64,000 nucleotides of DNA from Caryophanales bacterium UBA2289 (GCA_002345505.1 DDWJ01000001.1:1-64000); one strand, 5' to 3'. Numbered from the stretch's first letter, positions 20,001 to 28,863 are shown. The notes: generated by a model from the sequence alone, not told the origin. A program made the numbers and translations.

Positions 20001-22500
20001 TTCCCTTATCTATAACATCTGGACTTATTTGAACAGGCGTCGCATATGTCTGCGGTGTGTTAAGTCCGTTTCCAATCATATAATAATCATTTAAACCAGA
20101 AGCTAATAAACGGTTTTCACTAGTCACCATAAAAGCATTCAACGTTGATAAAGCATACTTAGATATTTCTTCTAAAGGATTCAAACTATAATTGCTGGTG
20201 ATATCGGTTGGTATAGGTGTTGTAGGTATTGTTAAGTTATAATTTGAATTACCAAAAGCAATTATACGGTTGCTATCAGTAATTATTACAGTTGAACCTG
20301 TACCGGCGTTAAGTGAAACCACATTATCCCCGTAAAGGTTTAAATTCGTAGTCATATTATATGGTAAGGAACTGGATGCAGTTTCTAGATTACCGATTTG
20401 TCCATAATTATTACTACCAAAACCTATTACGTTATTAATTGAAGTTAAAACTAAAGTGTGTGTGTAACCTGAGTCAAAATCAACTATAGTTTCGCCAACA
20501 CTTAATCCTAAAAGGGAAGTTCTATCTGATGGTGAGATAATCTTAGTAGTTCCAGGAGCATCTCCTAACTGACCAACTTCTCTACTACCCCACATGAATA
20601 ATCTACCTTGATTGGTTAATGCAGCACTAAACTTTAAACCTGCACTAACTTTAACTACTTCCTCACCAGCTCCAAGAGAAAACCTTGAAGTGATGTTTTG
20701 TGGGTAATAATAATTTGTCAAAGAAGCATTTCCTAATTGCCCCATATCATTTGTTCCCCAAGTAAAAACATAACCATTGTTTGATAGAGCAATCGTGTGG
20801 GTTGGTCCAAATACTATATCAGTAATATAATCGCCTACAGAAATACTAAAATTGCTTGTAATATCTTTAGGTAATGTCAAATCTGTCGTTGTGAAATCAC
20901 CTAGGTTTCCATATGCATTATATCCCCAAACAAAGACTTTTCCTAATTCAGAAATTGCCGCATAAGAACTGCCGTTTTCACTTGCAAATACTTTAATAAT
21001 CTTATCATTTGCTGCAAGTGAAAAATTCCCAGTAATCTCCGTTGGATTCATGTGAGCAGATACTAAATTATTATTTCCTAAAGACCCAAAGTCATTGGTG
21101 CCCCAAGTGAATACCTTACCGGTTTCAGTTACTAACACGCTACTTAAATATCCAGATGCAACGTCTATAATATTTTCAGCAATCGGCAAGTAATTGTCGA
21201 TGATCTCCACAACATTAGCTTCAGAAATAATAAAGTTTGGCCACGCATTATAAGCTGTGATACTTCCTATTCCTAACTGTCCTTGTTGGTTGCGGCCAAA
21301 GCTTATAACCCTACCATTAGATGTTAAAACTAAGGTATGATGATATCCCATTTTTCCTGAAACTGCGATTTCACCTTCATCAAGGTTTAAGTTTATTGTT
21401 ATATTCGATTTAGCAATAGTTGTCGTGTTTGCACCATTGCCTCTTTGACCATAATCACCATAGCCATAGGTTAAAACATCACCTTCAGAAGTGATAACCA
21501 TTGTATCCTTATAGCCAGCTGCTACACTTATATATTGTTTATTTAAAGATGCACTAAATAAATTGTTATTGATATATACAGGTAATAACCTATCAACACT
21601 AGTTCCGTCGCCAACTTGATAGTACATGTTTTCACCGAAAGCAAATACTCGGTTTTGATTAGTTATTACCAAAGTATGATCATAACCTAATTCAACATCT
21701 ACTATCATTTCATCAACGTTTAAATTAAAGAAATTAGTCGCATTTGTTGGAGCGTTTTGATATACTTTTGACCCGATACCTAATTGGCCATCAGAATTTC
21801 TTCCCCATAAGAAAATTTTCCCTAAGTTAGTAATCGCCGCCGCATACTCATAATCGAACTCAACCTTGACTACTTGTTCATCAACTTCTAAAGTAAAATT
21901 AGCAGTGATATCAACCGGATAATTCTTATCGGTGGTTGACATGTCACCTAATTGATAATTATAGTTTCTACCTATAGTAAAAACTCTACCTAAATTTGTA
22001 AGAACAATTGTGTTATTATCTCCTAAAGCAAATGTTGTAATATATTCATCTATATCTAATGAAAAATAAGAAGTTACATTTAATGGTAAAGGTTTATTAA
22101 CATTAGTTGAATCACCTAATTGTCCATACAAGTTATAACCCCATAAATATAATTGATGATTACTGGTTAATAAACCGGTGTGATTACCTCCAGCTTCTAC
22201 TTCAACAACTACCTCATCTTCTGCTAAACTAAGATTATCTGTAATCTCCACAAGTGAAGATGCGCTTGTAGTAGAGTTATTGCCAAGTTGACCATAACCA
22301 TTATAACCGAATGTAAAAACTCTTCCATCATCAGCTAAAACAATGTTGTGATAAGTTCCTGCGTCAATATCTACGAAAAACAATTCGTCATAATACCTGA
22401 GCGGATTAGTTGGGTCTTGTATCTTCTCCGCCCCTACAATAAAGGGATTCATTAAAAACAAAGATACAAGAAAAACTAGCAAAAATACTTTCTTTTTCAT
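17053..22500 (-). CDS. Giant secreted protein: 14 RCC1 repeats plus Ig-like domains
   Basis: An 1815-residue protein with a signal-peptidase-I type signal (about 1-24, ending VGA-EK) and no lipobox or LPXTG. It contains 14 RCC1 repeats (about 30-860; core W/FG.N..GQLG). A linker after repeat 7 (about 410-430, ending IIDNYLPI) divides them into two seven-bladed propellers. After one connecting beta domain (about 860-935) come nine HYR-like Ig domains (FDFIEDQTIEAG...DWT...NLSDNS...VVDT) and two DUF5011-type domains (about 1620-1800). RCC1 propellers usually mediate protein binding; a surface recognition role is inferred. Its Shine-Dalgarno is AAAGGTAGAACTT. Confidence 0.85.
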   Translation of the reverse strand: MKKKVFLLVFLVSLFLMNPFIVGAEKIQDPTNPLRYYDELFFVDIDAGTYHNIVLADDGRVFTFGYNGYGQLGNNSTTSASSLVEITDNLSLAEDEVVVEVEAGGNHTGLLTSNHQLYLWGYNLYGQLGDSTNVNKPLPLNVTSYFSLDIDEYITTFALGDNNTIVLTNLGRVFTIGRNYNYQLGDMSTTDKNYPVDITANFTLEVDEQVVKVEFDYEYAAAITNLGKIFLWGRNSDGQLGIGSKVYQNAPTNATNFFNLNVDEMIVDVELGYDHTLVITNQNRVFAFGENMYYQVGDGTSVDRLLPVYINNNLFSASLNKQYISVAAGYKDTMVITSEGDVLTYGYGDYGQRGNGANTTTIAKSNITINLNLDEGEIAVSGKMGYHHTLVLTSNGRVISFGRNQQGQLGIGSITAYNAWPNFIISEANVVEIIDNYLPIAENIIDVASGYLSSVLVTETGKVFTWGTNDFGSLGNNNLVSAHMNPTEITGNFSLAANDKIIKVFASENGSSYAAISELGKVFVWGYNAYGNLGDFTTTDLTLPKDITSNFSISVGDYITDIVFGPTHTIALSNNGYVFTWGTNDMGQLGNASLTNYYYPQNITSRFSLGAGEEVVKVSAGLKFSAALTNQGRLFMWGSREVGQLGDAPGTTKIISPSDRTSLLGLSVGETIVDFDSGYTHTLVLTSINNVIGFGSNNYGQIGNLETASSSLPYNMTTNLNLYGDNVVSLNAGTGSTVIITDSNRIIAFGNSNYNLTIPTTPIPTDITSNYSLNPLEEISKYALSTLNAFMVTSENRLLASGLNDYYMIGNGLNTPQTYATPVQISPDVIDKGNVLLNESPEIMYNYLLPVPIVIYPEFNVGPSLVSLTINGVDYTDFEVLDGRILIDVNHETAYGDTLNITIESFNFLNASVSVTGNNLASTLFMLDDVPPTFDYIEDQTIELGDFSDIDWSTYIVNESDNIEGVLTKQEVLDEVNYSSVGIYSVTVKLVDEALNETSQTFNVNVVDTIAPTFDFIEDQTIEADIDFTPVWTSLIQNESDNSSDILQKGVFEDNVIPYLVGSYTVTVELMDQSNNIAYQTFTVNVVDTTAPVMGFVEDQVLELGGIYDGLFWESIIPSIFDNSFEEVAITVDDSLVNYNQLGEYPLTIIATDNYGNQTSQDIFVTFVDTTAPTFDFIEDQTIEADINYVPNWTSLIQNANDNSSDPLPRSVYADNVVTYLVGSYTVTLELMDQSGNASYQTFTVHVIDTTPPIMGFVNDQVLELGESYDLDYWYNVVPSLFDNSFEAVMISIDDSLVDYTLIGEYELTIIATDNYGNQTSQVILVTIVDTTPPSFDYIFTQTIEAGEFTDIDWTTYMNNLTDNSLTTLTKIEVEDNVIYNKIGDYLVTVRLTDENYNETTQTFTVMVIDTTNPTFDDIDNQVIEVGEYSDIDWTYLAQNLSDNGYDELIVFESDRVDYSKVGSYVVTIVVMDISGNMTSKDFTVNVVDTTAPTADEIEPQVLEAGDFLDYIDLVVNLYDNSNEAVDIYIMSDMVDYYTPGTYQVTLRLMDLYGNFSLLYIDVTVIDTLAPYIGYIEDLVFEAGTYTGINWITLMTNVYDNTLKEVDKYVISSNVSFNEVGTYQVVLGARDASMNESTITVTVRIIDTVAPEVYLMHAVDTIFVGDNYIDKGVLTVEVTAVDILIEGTVDTNTVGTYTLTYTVTDSGGNTTSIKRIVTVLAKDAEIELVLNAGLTTINKGDEYIDSGCMVYLNGNLYNEATIIETDLDRNQAGIYYILYGFTYQDKEYTFKRIVFVVDDLINEPLVLVMWKEDEE

Positions 22501-22514
22501 AAGTTCTACCTTTC

Positions 22515-22543
22515 TAAAAACAAAAACCTAGATTAAAGGTTTT
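22515..22543 (-). promoter_or_regulatory. Terminator-like hairpin in the leader of the RCC1 gene
   Basis: In minus-strand RNA AAAACCT (22543-22537) pairs with AGGTTTT (22529-22523) with a 7-nt loop, then UGUUUUUAG, a few nt before the Shine-Dalgarno. It could attenuate transcription or stabilise the mRNA. Confidence 0.5.
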
Positions 22544-22660
22544 CCTAAGTCTAAAAAATAAGGCTTATCTTTTTTTTAATCAAATTATATCACATGAATA
22601 AAACATGAAAAACACGAGTGAGAAAAATAATTATTTTTTTATAAAAAAAAGCAATAAAAT

Positions 22661-24055
22661 CTATCTAGACTTAATTGCTTTAAATTGATTTGCTTTCTTT
22701 TGATAAAAGTATTTTTGAATAAATCTAATTATAGCTTCAGGATTATCTGTATCAAGTACCAAATCAGCACTTTGTTTTACAATATCGTCTGCATTTGCTA
22801 AACAAACTGAAAAATCACTTCTTGCCATAATTTCTAAATCATACTCTTTTGATCCGAAACTTACAACATGCGTATACTGATGTTTGTTTAAAAATTCTTC
22901 TAAAGCAACTAATTTAGATGCTTTAGAAGTATATATTTTCATAAAGTAATAACCTTTAAAGAATGAATATTCATAGATTTGAATATGAATCTCTTCACCG
23001 TATAATTCTAACAAATCTGCTTTATACTTATTAACTACTTCTAGCTTATCAATCAAAATATAAAAAAGAATAAAATCATCTTTTTCTACTCTACCCTTCA
23101 CATGGTTCTTAAAATAACTATTAAGCCTATCCATGTAAAATCTCTCTTCTGCTTCATTTTCAAATGTTTGGTGATAAATTGACAAAGCTTCATCAATAAT
23201 TGTGTAGCTAAAGACATTCCGGTTTATATTATTGAAATATTCATCAATACCTTCTTGTACCGACTTATTGATATATTTAATATCAAGATATTTTTCATTG
23301 ATTATGTCATAGACAACCGCACCATTCATAATCATTAAGTTATTCTTTAAAGGAACACCATTAAATATTTTACTTAATGATGCTGGGGTTCTAGTGGTTG
23401 AAACAGTAAAATTCAAACCATCGTTTAGCATTTTTGTTAAATTATACTTAATGTATGTACTAATCTCCTTATTCTCATTAAGCAAGCATCCATCTAATCC
23501 ACTTACAAACAGAATATTTCTATTCTTATGTTTAGGAAGTTTAAAATTCTCTACCAAAAGTGTTACTGTAACGCCTATTATCGTTGATAAAATTCTATTA
23601 AACGCGAAAGGAACTACTGGCAAATTATTTCTTGTTGAAATTGTAACGCTTAGATATGTTAACGCCGCAACCCAAACTAAATCAAAAACGTTAAATCTAA
23701 CTAATAGATATATTAATAAAATTATAAATAACGCTGTTAGAATGAATAAAACTAACATGTTTATTACATTACCATAATTACTGATTATAAAATCCATAAG
23801 AAACGATTCGTATAAAACGATTAAGACCATTCCAAATAATCCACCTACCAAAGAACCTAAAGCTCTTACTCTAGCTAAAGCAAAAGATTTAGATCTATTA
23901 CTTTGCATTGAATAGACTGCGGCTATTGAAGCAAAGAAGGGTGAATACCAAGTATAGGCAAAATCAGTATTAATCAATGATAATATAAAGTAAATCATTA
24001 AAGTAATAAATACTGCTATAGCTGTCTTAACGTTTCTAAAACCAATTTTTCTCAT
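22661..24055 (-). CDS. ArAE/FUSC-like membrane protein fused to a degenerate HAD domain
   Basis: A 464-residue fusion. The N-terminal part (about 1-175) has six TM helices resembling aromatic-acid-exporter (ArAE_1/DUF939) proteins. The C-terminal part (about 185-455) is a Cof-type HAD phosphatase fold, but motif I reads GLDGCL instead of DxDGTL, so the catalytic nucleophile Asp is Gly. Motif IV (FGSKEYDLEIM) replaces the usual GDxxND. The HAD part is therefore probably a non-catalytic sensor or structural domain. The annotated start is the ATG at 24055, since the longer frame starts at a TTG. The gene diverges from the hydrogenase operon. Confidence 0.75.
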   Translation of the reverse strand: MRKIGFRNVKTAIAVFITLMIYFILSLINTDFAYTWYSPFFASIAAVYSMQSNRSKSFALARVRALGSLVGGLFGMVLIVLYESFLMDFIISNYGNVINMLVLFILTALFIILLIYLLVRFNVFDLVWVAALTYLSVTISTRNNLPVVPFAFNRILSTIIGVTVTLLVENFKLPKHKNRNILFVSGLDGCLLNENKEISTYIKYNLTKMLNDGLNFTVSTTRTPASLSKIFNGVPLKNNLMIMNGAVVYDIINEKYLDIKYINKSVQEGIDEYFNNINRNVFSYTIIDEALSIYHQTFENEAEERFYMDRLNSYFKNHVKGRVEKDDFILFYILIDKLEVVNKYKADLLELYGEEIHIQIYEYSFFKGYYFMKIYTSKASKLVALEEFLNKHQYTHVVSFGSKEYDLEIMARSDFSVCLANADDIVKQSADLVLDTDNPEAIIRFIQKYFYQKKANQFKAIKSR

Positions 24056-24122
24056 AATGTTTTCCAAAGTAAAAGACAGAATTTTATCTGTCTAAATTTT
24101 TCTATATTGTTATACAAGCACA

Positions 24123-24150
24123 ATTATACTCTTAATGTTAATATTTGCAA
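24123..24150 (-). promoter_or_regulatory. Promoter of the ArAE/HAD fusion gene
   Basis: TTGCAA (24150-24145), 16-bp spacer, TATAAT (24128-24123) on the minus strand. A GACAGA/TCTGTC hairpin (24076-24093) lies in the leader. Confidence 0.65.
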
Positions 24151-24208
24151 GAAAAAAAACTTTTCAAAAAAAAGTAAGTTATATTTAATTATATTTTATC
24201 TAGAAGCA

Positions 24209-24237
24209 TTGAATATTCTTCAATTAATATGTATAAT
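24209..24237 (+). promoter_or_regulatory. Promoter of the hydCBA operon
   Basis: TTGAAT (24209-24214), 17-bp spacer, perfect TATAAT (24232-24237). Transcription would begin near 24244, giving a 200-nt leader. Confidence 0.75.
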
Positions 24238-24285
24238 TTGCTTAGTGAAAATCAAATCGAACGGAGGAAAATTAAATAAAAACCA

Positions 24286-24434
24286 AGCTACAAGTTATTT
24301 TTCTATCGGATGTAGCTCTATTCACAAAAAACGTCTAAAGTAAAACCTAGACTTTTTTCTAAGTTATTTTCTTTTGATAATTTAATAATTTACTCTAGAG
24401 TTTTGCTTAGACATCTATGACTTACTCTAGGAGG
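24286..24434 (+). promoter_or_regulatory. Structured 5' leader of hydCBA covering the ribosome site
   Basis: The leader holds AGCTACA/TGTAGCT (24286-24317), a GTCTA/TAGAC hairpin followed by six Ts (24333-24358, terminator-like), and CTAGAGT/ACTCTAG (24395-24401 with 24424-24430), whose 3' arm runs into the Shine-Dalgarno TAGGAGG. CCTAGA (24346-24351) can alternatively pair with TCTAGG at the same site. A CGGAGG at 24260-24265 has no usable start codon after it. This looks like a regulatory leader, but matches no riboswitch I know. Confidence 0.5.
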
Positions 24435-24442
24435 AAAGAAAA

Positions 24443-24901
24443 ATGTTGTTAGACATGATACTAAAAAAGTATCCTGCTCAAGAAGATTCCTTGATAGAAA
24501 TTCTTCTTGAATTTCAAAATGCGAAAAGTAGCCATTATATATCGGAGGCTGAAATCAATCAAATCGCATTGTATTTAAACATTTCTGAAGCAAAAGTATG
24601 TAGCGTAATTTCGTTCTATACTTTTTTTCGCACGGAACAAAAAGGACAACACATCATTCAAGTATGTCGTGGTGTGCCTTGTCATGTTGTAGCGGGAATC
24701 AACGTCTTAAAGGTTATTGAAAAGGAACTTGGAATCAAAATTGATGAAACCACAGCTGATAAAAAGTTTTCATTGGAATACACTAGTTGCCTAGGTCTAT
24801 GTGACAAAGGGCCAGTAATGAGGGTCAATGATAAAGTGTATACCAATTTAACAGAAAACAAAATCAGAGCGATTTTGACTGAGTACATGGTGCATAACTG
24901 A
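24443..24901 (+). CDS. hydC: HydC, NuoE-like subunit of trimeric [FeFe] hydrogenase
   Basis: A 152-residue NuoE-like thioredoxin-fold protein carrying one [2Fe-2S] cluster, with CRGVPC at about 79-84 and SCLGLC at about 114-119. It transfers electrons between the NAD(P)H-binding HydB and the catalytic HydA in the soluble HydABC complex. AGGAGG lies 8 nt upstream of the ATG. The stop overlaps the hydB start (TGATG), so the two are translationally coupled. First gene of hydCBA. Confidence 0.93.
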   Translation: MLLDMILKKYPAQEDSLIEILLEFQNAKSSHYISEAEINQIALYLNISEAKVCSVISFYTFFRTEQKGQHIIQVCRGVPCHVVAGINVLKVIEKELGIKIDETTADKKFSLEYTSCLGLCDKGPVMRVNDKVYTNLTENKIRAILTEYMVHN

Positions 24902-26160
24902 TGAACGAGATGAAAGTTATAACAAAACGCTTTGATTTAATCAATCCGTTATCAATTGAAGATTATATTAAATATGAAGGTTATAAGAATCTTAAAAAAG
25001 CTCTCAAAATGTCACGAATCAAAATTATTGAGGAAGTTGAAGCATCTTATCTAAGAGGACGCGGTGGAGCCGGTTTTCCAACTCACATCAAAATGATGGG
25101 ACTTGCTAAAGAAAAGAAGCTTCCAAAATATATTATTTGTAACGCCGATGAAGGTGAACCAGGTAACTTTAAAGATCGAGCGATTCTTGAAAAGGATCCA
25201 TTTTCAGTTATCGAAGGAATGACCATTGTCGCATATGCAACAGGGGCTACAAAGGGTATTATCTATATACGAGGAGAATATATAGATGCAATTAAAATTA
25301 TGAAAAACTGCATTAAAGAAGCAACCAAAATGAACCTTTTAGGTGACAGCATCCTTGGTGAAGAATTTAATTTTTCAGTAGAAGTTCGTAGTGGAGCTGG
25401 TTCTTATGTTTGTGGTGAAGAGTTCGCTCTTATTGAATCAATTGAGGGTAAACCGGGAAGAACAAGAATTAAACCACCTTTCCCAACAGAAAAAGGAGTT
25501 TTCAATCAACCGACAATGATTTCTAATGTCGAAACATATGCTAATATCCCTTATATAGTAGAAATCACAGGTAAAGAATTCAGAAAAATTGGCACACCTT
25601 CTTCTTGCGGAACCAAACTCATTTCCCTATCCGGAAATGTCAATAAACCTGGGGTTTATGAAGTTCCGTTTGGAGTAACAATTAGAAGTGTGATTGAGGA
25701 ATTAGGTGAAGGAATTGTTGAAGGCAGAAATATTAAAATGGTTCAACTCGGTGGTAGTTGTGGCCCAATTATACCTGAATATATGCTTGATATGATAATT
25801 GACTTTGAAAGATTTGAAGAATTTGAATCAAAAACTGCCAGTGGTGCGATTATTGTTATCGATGAGAGATTTGATTTGTTTTTTATTTTGAAAAAGACAA
25901 TCTTGTTCTTCGAACATGAATCCTGTGGAAAGTGTGTTCCTTGTCGTGAAGGTCATGCTCAATTATTAAATATTATTGAAAAGTTTATTAACAGAACCGC
26001 ATCCGCAAAAGATCTTGATTCTTTAGAATCTCTTGCTAGAGTGATGCATCAAACATCACTTTGTGGTTTGGGACAGTCTTCACCAACAGCAATCATCTCA
26101 ACCATAAGATTTTTTAGAGATGAGTTTCTTGACCGGATTGATCATCCAGTGTCACTTTAA
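24901..26160 (+). CDS. hydB: HydB, NuoF-like NAD(P)H/FMN subunit (short form)
   Basis: A 419-residue NuoF-like flavoprotein: FMN loop RGRGGAGFPTH (about 52-62), NAD(P) region with GAGSYVCGEEFALIESIEGK, and the N3-type [4Fe-4S] ligands (SCGKCVPCREG at about 341-351 and SLCGLG near the C-terminus). It oxidises or reduces NAD(P)H. Many bifurcating HydB proteins carry an N-terminal [2Fe-2S] domain and a C-terminal two-cluster ferredoxin domain; both are absent here, leaving only the NuoF core. HydA must then supply most of the clusters. It is coupled to hydC and followed by hydA after 12 nt. Confidence 0.92.
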   Translation: MNEMKVITKRFDLINPLSIEDYIKYEGYKNLKKALKMSRIKIIEEVEASYLRGRGGAGFPTHIKMMGLAKEKKLPKYIICNADEGEPGNFKDRAILEKDPFSVIEGMTIVAYATGATKGIIYIRGEYIDAIKIMKNCIKEATKMNLLGDSILGEEFNFSVEVRSGAGSYVCGEEFALIESIEGKPGRTRIKPPFPTEKGVFNQPTMISNVETYANIPYIVEITGKEFRKIGTPSSCGTKLISLSGNVNKPGVYEVPFGVTIRSVIEELGEGIVEGRNIKMVQLGGSCGPIIPEYMLDMIIDFERFEEFESKTASGAIIVIDERFDLFFILKKTILFFEHESCGKCVPCREGHAQLLNIIEKFINRTASAKDLDSLESLARVMHQTSLCGLGQSSPTAIISTIRFFRDEFLDRIDHPVSL

Positions 26161-26172
26161 GGAGGGAAGACT

Positions 26173-27930
26173 ATGGCTAAAATTAAAATTAATAATATTG
26201 ATATTGAAGTTGAAGAAAATATGACAATCTTAAACGCCGCAAAGCTCTATAACATCAACATTCCTACATTGTGTAATTATCCGGATCTCCATATAAACTC
26301 TGAATGTCGAATTTGCGTTGTTGAGATTGAAGGTCGAAAGGGTTTAGTTACTTCTTGTTCTACACCGATTAAAGATGGTATGGTAATAAAAACTAACTCA
26401 CCAAGAGTACTTAATGCCAGAAAAACTATAACTGAATTGATTTTGACCAATCATGATGCAAACTGTAACGCCTGCGCAAAAAATATGAATTGTGAGTTAC
26501 AAAATTTATCAAGCGTTTTAGGTATTGATGAATCTAGATTTACTCCAACACTTAAGGTTTCGCCTTTAGACGACAAAAATCCTTCATTAATCAGAAACCC
26601 AAATCGTTGCATCAAATGTGGGCGTTGTGTAATTGTTTGTCGAGAAGTTCAATCGACTAATGTCCTTGAATTTATGAATAGAGGGCATCAAATGACCATT
26701 ACTCCTTCTTTTGGTAAATACTTATCAGCGGAAGAATGTACATTTTGCGGACAATGTTCAAGCGTTTGTCCAGTTGGTGCTATTATGGAAAAGGATGAAA
26801 CTGATAAAGTCTGGACCGCTATCAATAACGAAAATAAAAGAGTTATCGTCCAAGTAGCTCCAGCTGTACGTGTTTCGCTTGGTGAAGAACTTAACTTAAG
26901 TGCCGGAACAATTGTTACAGGCAAAATTGTAAACGCCTTAAAACTGATGGGATTTGATGATGTTTTTGATACAGATTTTACGGCCGATTTAACAATTATT
27001 GAAGAAGGAAACGAATTAATCAAACGAATAACCAATGAAGAACCTTTACCGATGATTACCAGTTGTTGCCCAGGTTGGATTAATTTTGCAGAACAAAATT
27101 ATCCTGAGCTTCTACCTCACTTATCAACATGCAAATCGCCGCAACAAATGTTCGGAGCTTTAGCTAAATCATATTATGCAGAAAAAATCGGTAAAAAGCC
27201 TGAAGATTTATTTGTCGTATCAATCATGCCATGTACCGCAAAAAAATACGAGGCAAAAAGAGAAGAAATGTCAATTGATGGCAAAAATCAAGATGTTGAT
27301 GTTGTTTTAACTGTTAGAGAACTAGGAAAGATGATTAGACAAATGGGTATTGATTTTAAAACATTGGAAGATGTTCCATTTGATAATCCTTTTGGTATTA
27401 CAACCGGAGCAGCTGCGATTTTTGGAGCGACTGGAGGAGTAATGGAAGCCGCTTTAAGAACCGTATCGGAAATCGTTAACCAAGAAGCGCTTGAAAATAT
27501 TGATTTCGTCGATGTTCGGGGATTAACCGGTGTCAAAGAAAGTAAGGTTAATCTAGGTGGAAAAGATGTATTAGTCGCTGTAGTTCATACTCTAGCAAAT
27601 GCTAAAATTATCGCAGAGCAAATTAAAAACGGAACTTCTCCTTATACCTTTATCGAAGTCATGGCTTGTCCAGGTGGATGTATTGGTGGTGGTGGAACTC
27701 CATACGGAACCAACACTTCTGTAAGAAAAAAACGAGTTGACGCAATTTATGAGGTAGACAGCGCTATGGCAATTCGTAAATCTCATGAAAACCCAACAAT
27801 AACTAAAATTTACGAAGAGTATTTAATCAATCCTCTTGGCGAAAAGTCACATCATCTTCTTCATACACATTACCAGCCAAGACAGAAAAAACAATACGAG
27901 TCTAAAAAAAATATTATGGCTACTTATTGA
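26173..27930 (+). CDS. hydA: HydA, [FeFe] hydrogenase catalytic subunit
   Basis: A 585-residue enzyme that makes or consumes H2. In order: [2Fe-2S] domain (C34, C45, C48, C62), His-ligated [4Fe-4S] (H94, C98, C101, C107), two [4Fe-4S] ferredoxin sites (C146/149/152/156; C189/192/195/199), then the H-cluster domain with TSCCPGW (C298, proton-relay C299), MPCTAKKYE (C354) and ACPGGC (C499, C503). This is the M3, group A architecture found in trimeric NAD(P)H/ferredoxin-coupled hydrogenases. Its Shine-Dalgarno is AAGGAGGG. Maturases HydEFG are not in the window. The C-terminal His/Lys-rich tail is short. Confidence 0.95.
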   Translation: MAKIKINNIDIEVEENMTILNAAKLYNINIPTLCNYPDLHINSECRICVVEIEGRKGLVTSCSTPIKDGMVIKTNSPRVLNARKTITELILTNHDANCNACAKNMNCELQNLSSVLGIDESRFTPTLKVSPLDDKNPSLIRNPNRCIKCGRCVIVCREVQSTNVLEFMNRGHQMTITPSFGKYLSAEECTFCGQCSSVCPVGAIMEKDETDKVWTAINNENKRVIVQVAPAVRVSLGEELNLSAGTIVTGKIVNALKLMGFDDVFDTDFTADLTIIEEGNELIKRITNEEPLPMITSCCPGWINFAEQNYPELLPHLSTCKSPQQMFGALAKSYYAEKIGKKPEDLFVVSIMPCTAKKYEAKREEMSIDGKNQDVDVVLTVRELGKMIRQMGIDFKTLEDVPFDNPFGITTGAAAIFGATGGVMEAALRTVSEIVNQEALENIDFVDVRGLTGVKESKVNLGGKDVLVAVVHTLANAKIIAEQIKNGTSPYTFIEVMACPGGCIGGGGTPYGTNTSVRKKRVDAIYEVDSAMAIRKSHENPTITKIYEEYLINPLGEKSHHLLHTHYQPRQKKQYESKKNIMATY

Positions 27931-27962
27931 TATTATAAAAACAGTTAATGAAGTATAAACAA

Positions 27963-27997
27963 AATGAGACGATCAATTGATCGTCTCATTATATTTT
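27963..27997 (+). terminator. Terminator of hydCBA
   Basis: Perfect 14-bp inverted repeat (arms AATGAGACGATCAA and TTGATCGTCTCATT, 27963-27990) followed by a T-rich tract. Confidence 0.9.
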
Positions 27998-28038
27998 TAA
28001 TTAAACATATGACTATTTAGACTACTATTTTTCAGCAA

Positions 28039-28761
28039 TTAAATCAAGAAGGTAATGAGTATTGTTACACCAACTGAAATAACATTGGAGATACTATGAA
28101 TCATCATTGGATAAATTATGCTATCTGTCTTCTCAAAGCAATGACCATAGACAAGCCCTAGACCAAAGGCATAAAATACTTGCATTAAAGAATAAGATAA
28201 ATTAAATGGTGAAAAAGAAATACCAACATGAGCTAAAGCAAAGATTATAGCGACAATAATCGTCGCAAGACTTATCTTGTTATTGAAAATTCGTTTAGGT
28301 ATCAATAAAGCAATTACACCGATACCAAAGGAACGAAAAATCAATTCTTCAGATGGTCCAGATAAAAACAATTGAAAGCCTAAATAACCAAGAATATTAT
28401 TAGCTCTCATTGGATATCTGAAAACACTAAATGAATCGGTAAAATAAGTTATACCATAAGCAATAGCTGTATAAACAAGAAAGAATACTGCAAATTTCCA
28501 TACATAGGAAAATCCTTGTTTTACATTACCAATTCTCAGTTTAAAATCAACTTTAGGAAAGATTAGTTTTACAATTAAAAACAATGGAATAAACAATAAG
28601 GCTTGAGCGATATGATGAATACTAATCCACCAAAACGCTCCATCTGGATCAAGACTTCTGTTAGGTATCAAATCAGCGATTTTTCCCGCTAACATCGGCA
28701 ATCCCAGTAATGAAATAGCTACCAAAAGAACAACTAAAACTTTTAAAACTATTTTTTTCAT
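28039..28761 (-). CDS. CPBP-family intramembrane metalloprotease
   Basis: A 240-residue protein with about seven TM helices and complete CPBP motifs: EELIFR (motif 1, EExxxR), FALAHVGIS (motif 2 His) and HSISNVIS (motif 3). It is probably active, unlike the CPBP-like protein at 12632. Family members process prenylated or bacteriocin-type peptides or act in stress and immunity. No substrate can be named. Single gene. Confidence 0.85.
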   Translation of the reverse strand: MKKIVLKVLVVLLVAISLLGLPMLAGKIADLIPNRSLDPDGAFWWISIHHIAQALLFIPLFLIVKLIFPKVDFKLRIGNVKQGFSYVWKFAVFFLVYTAIAYGITYFTDSFSVFRYPMRANNILGYLGFQLFLSGPSEELIFRSFGIGVIALLIPKRIFNNKISLATIIVAIIFALAHVGISFSPFNLSYSLMQVFYAFGLGLVYGHCFEKTDSIIYPMMIHSISNVISVGVTILITFLI

Positions 28762-28863
28762 CTAAGTAAAATACCTTTCATTTAATAAAATAAACAAAGC
28801 ATAATTAATTCGATTATATCATTTATTATATTAGATACAATCTAATTTTTTTCTATTCTTCAT

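Noticed and set aside
24107..24343. 78-codon open frame in front of hydC with CGGAGG inside it
   Set aside because: The first ATG lacks a ribosome site and lies before the mapped promoter; after CGGAGG there is no ATG, GTG or TTG. Better explained as leader RNA.
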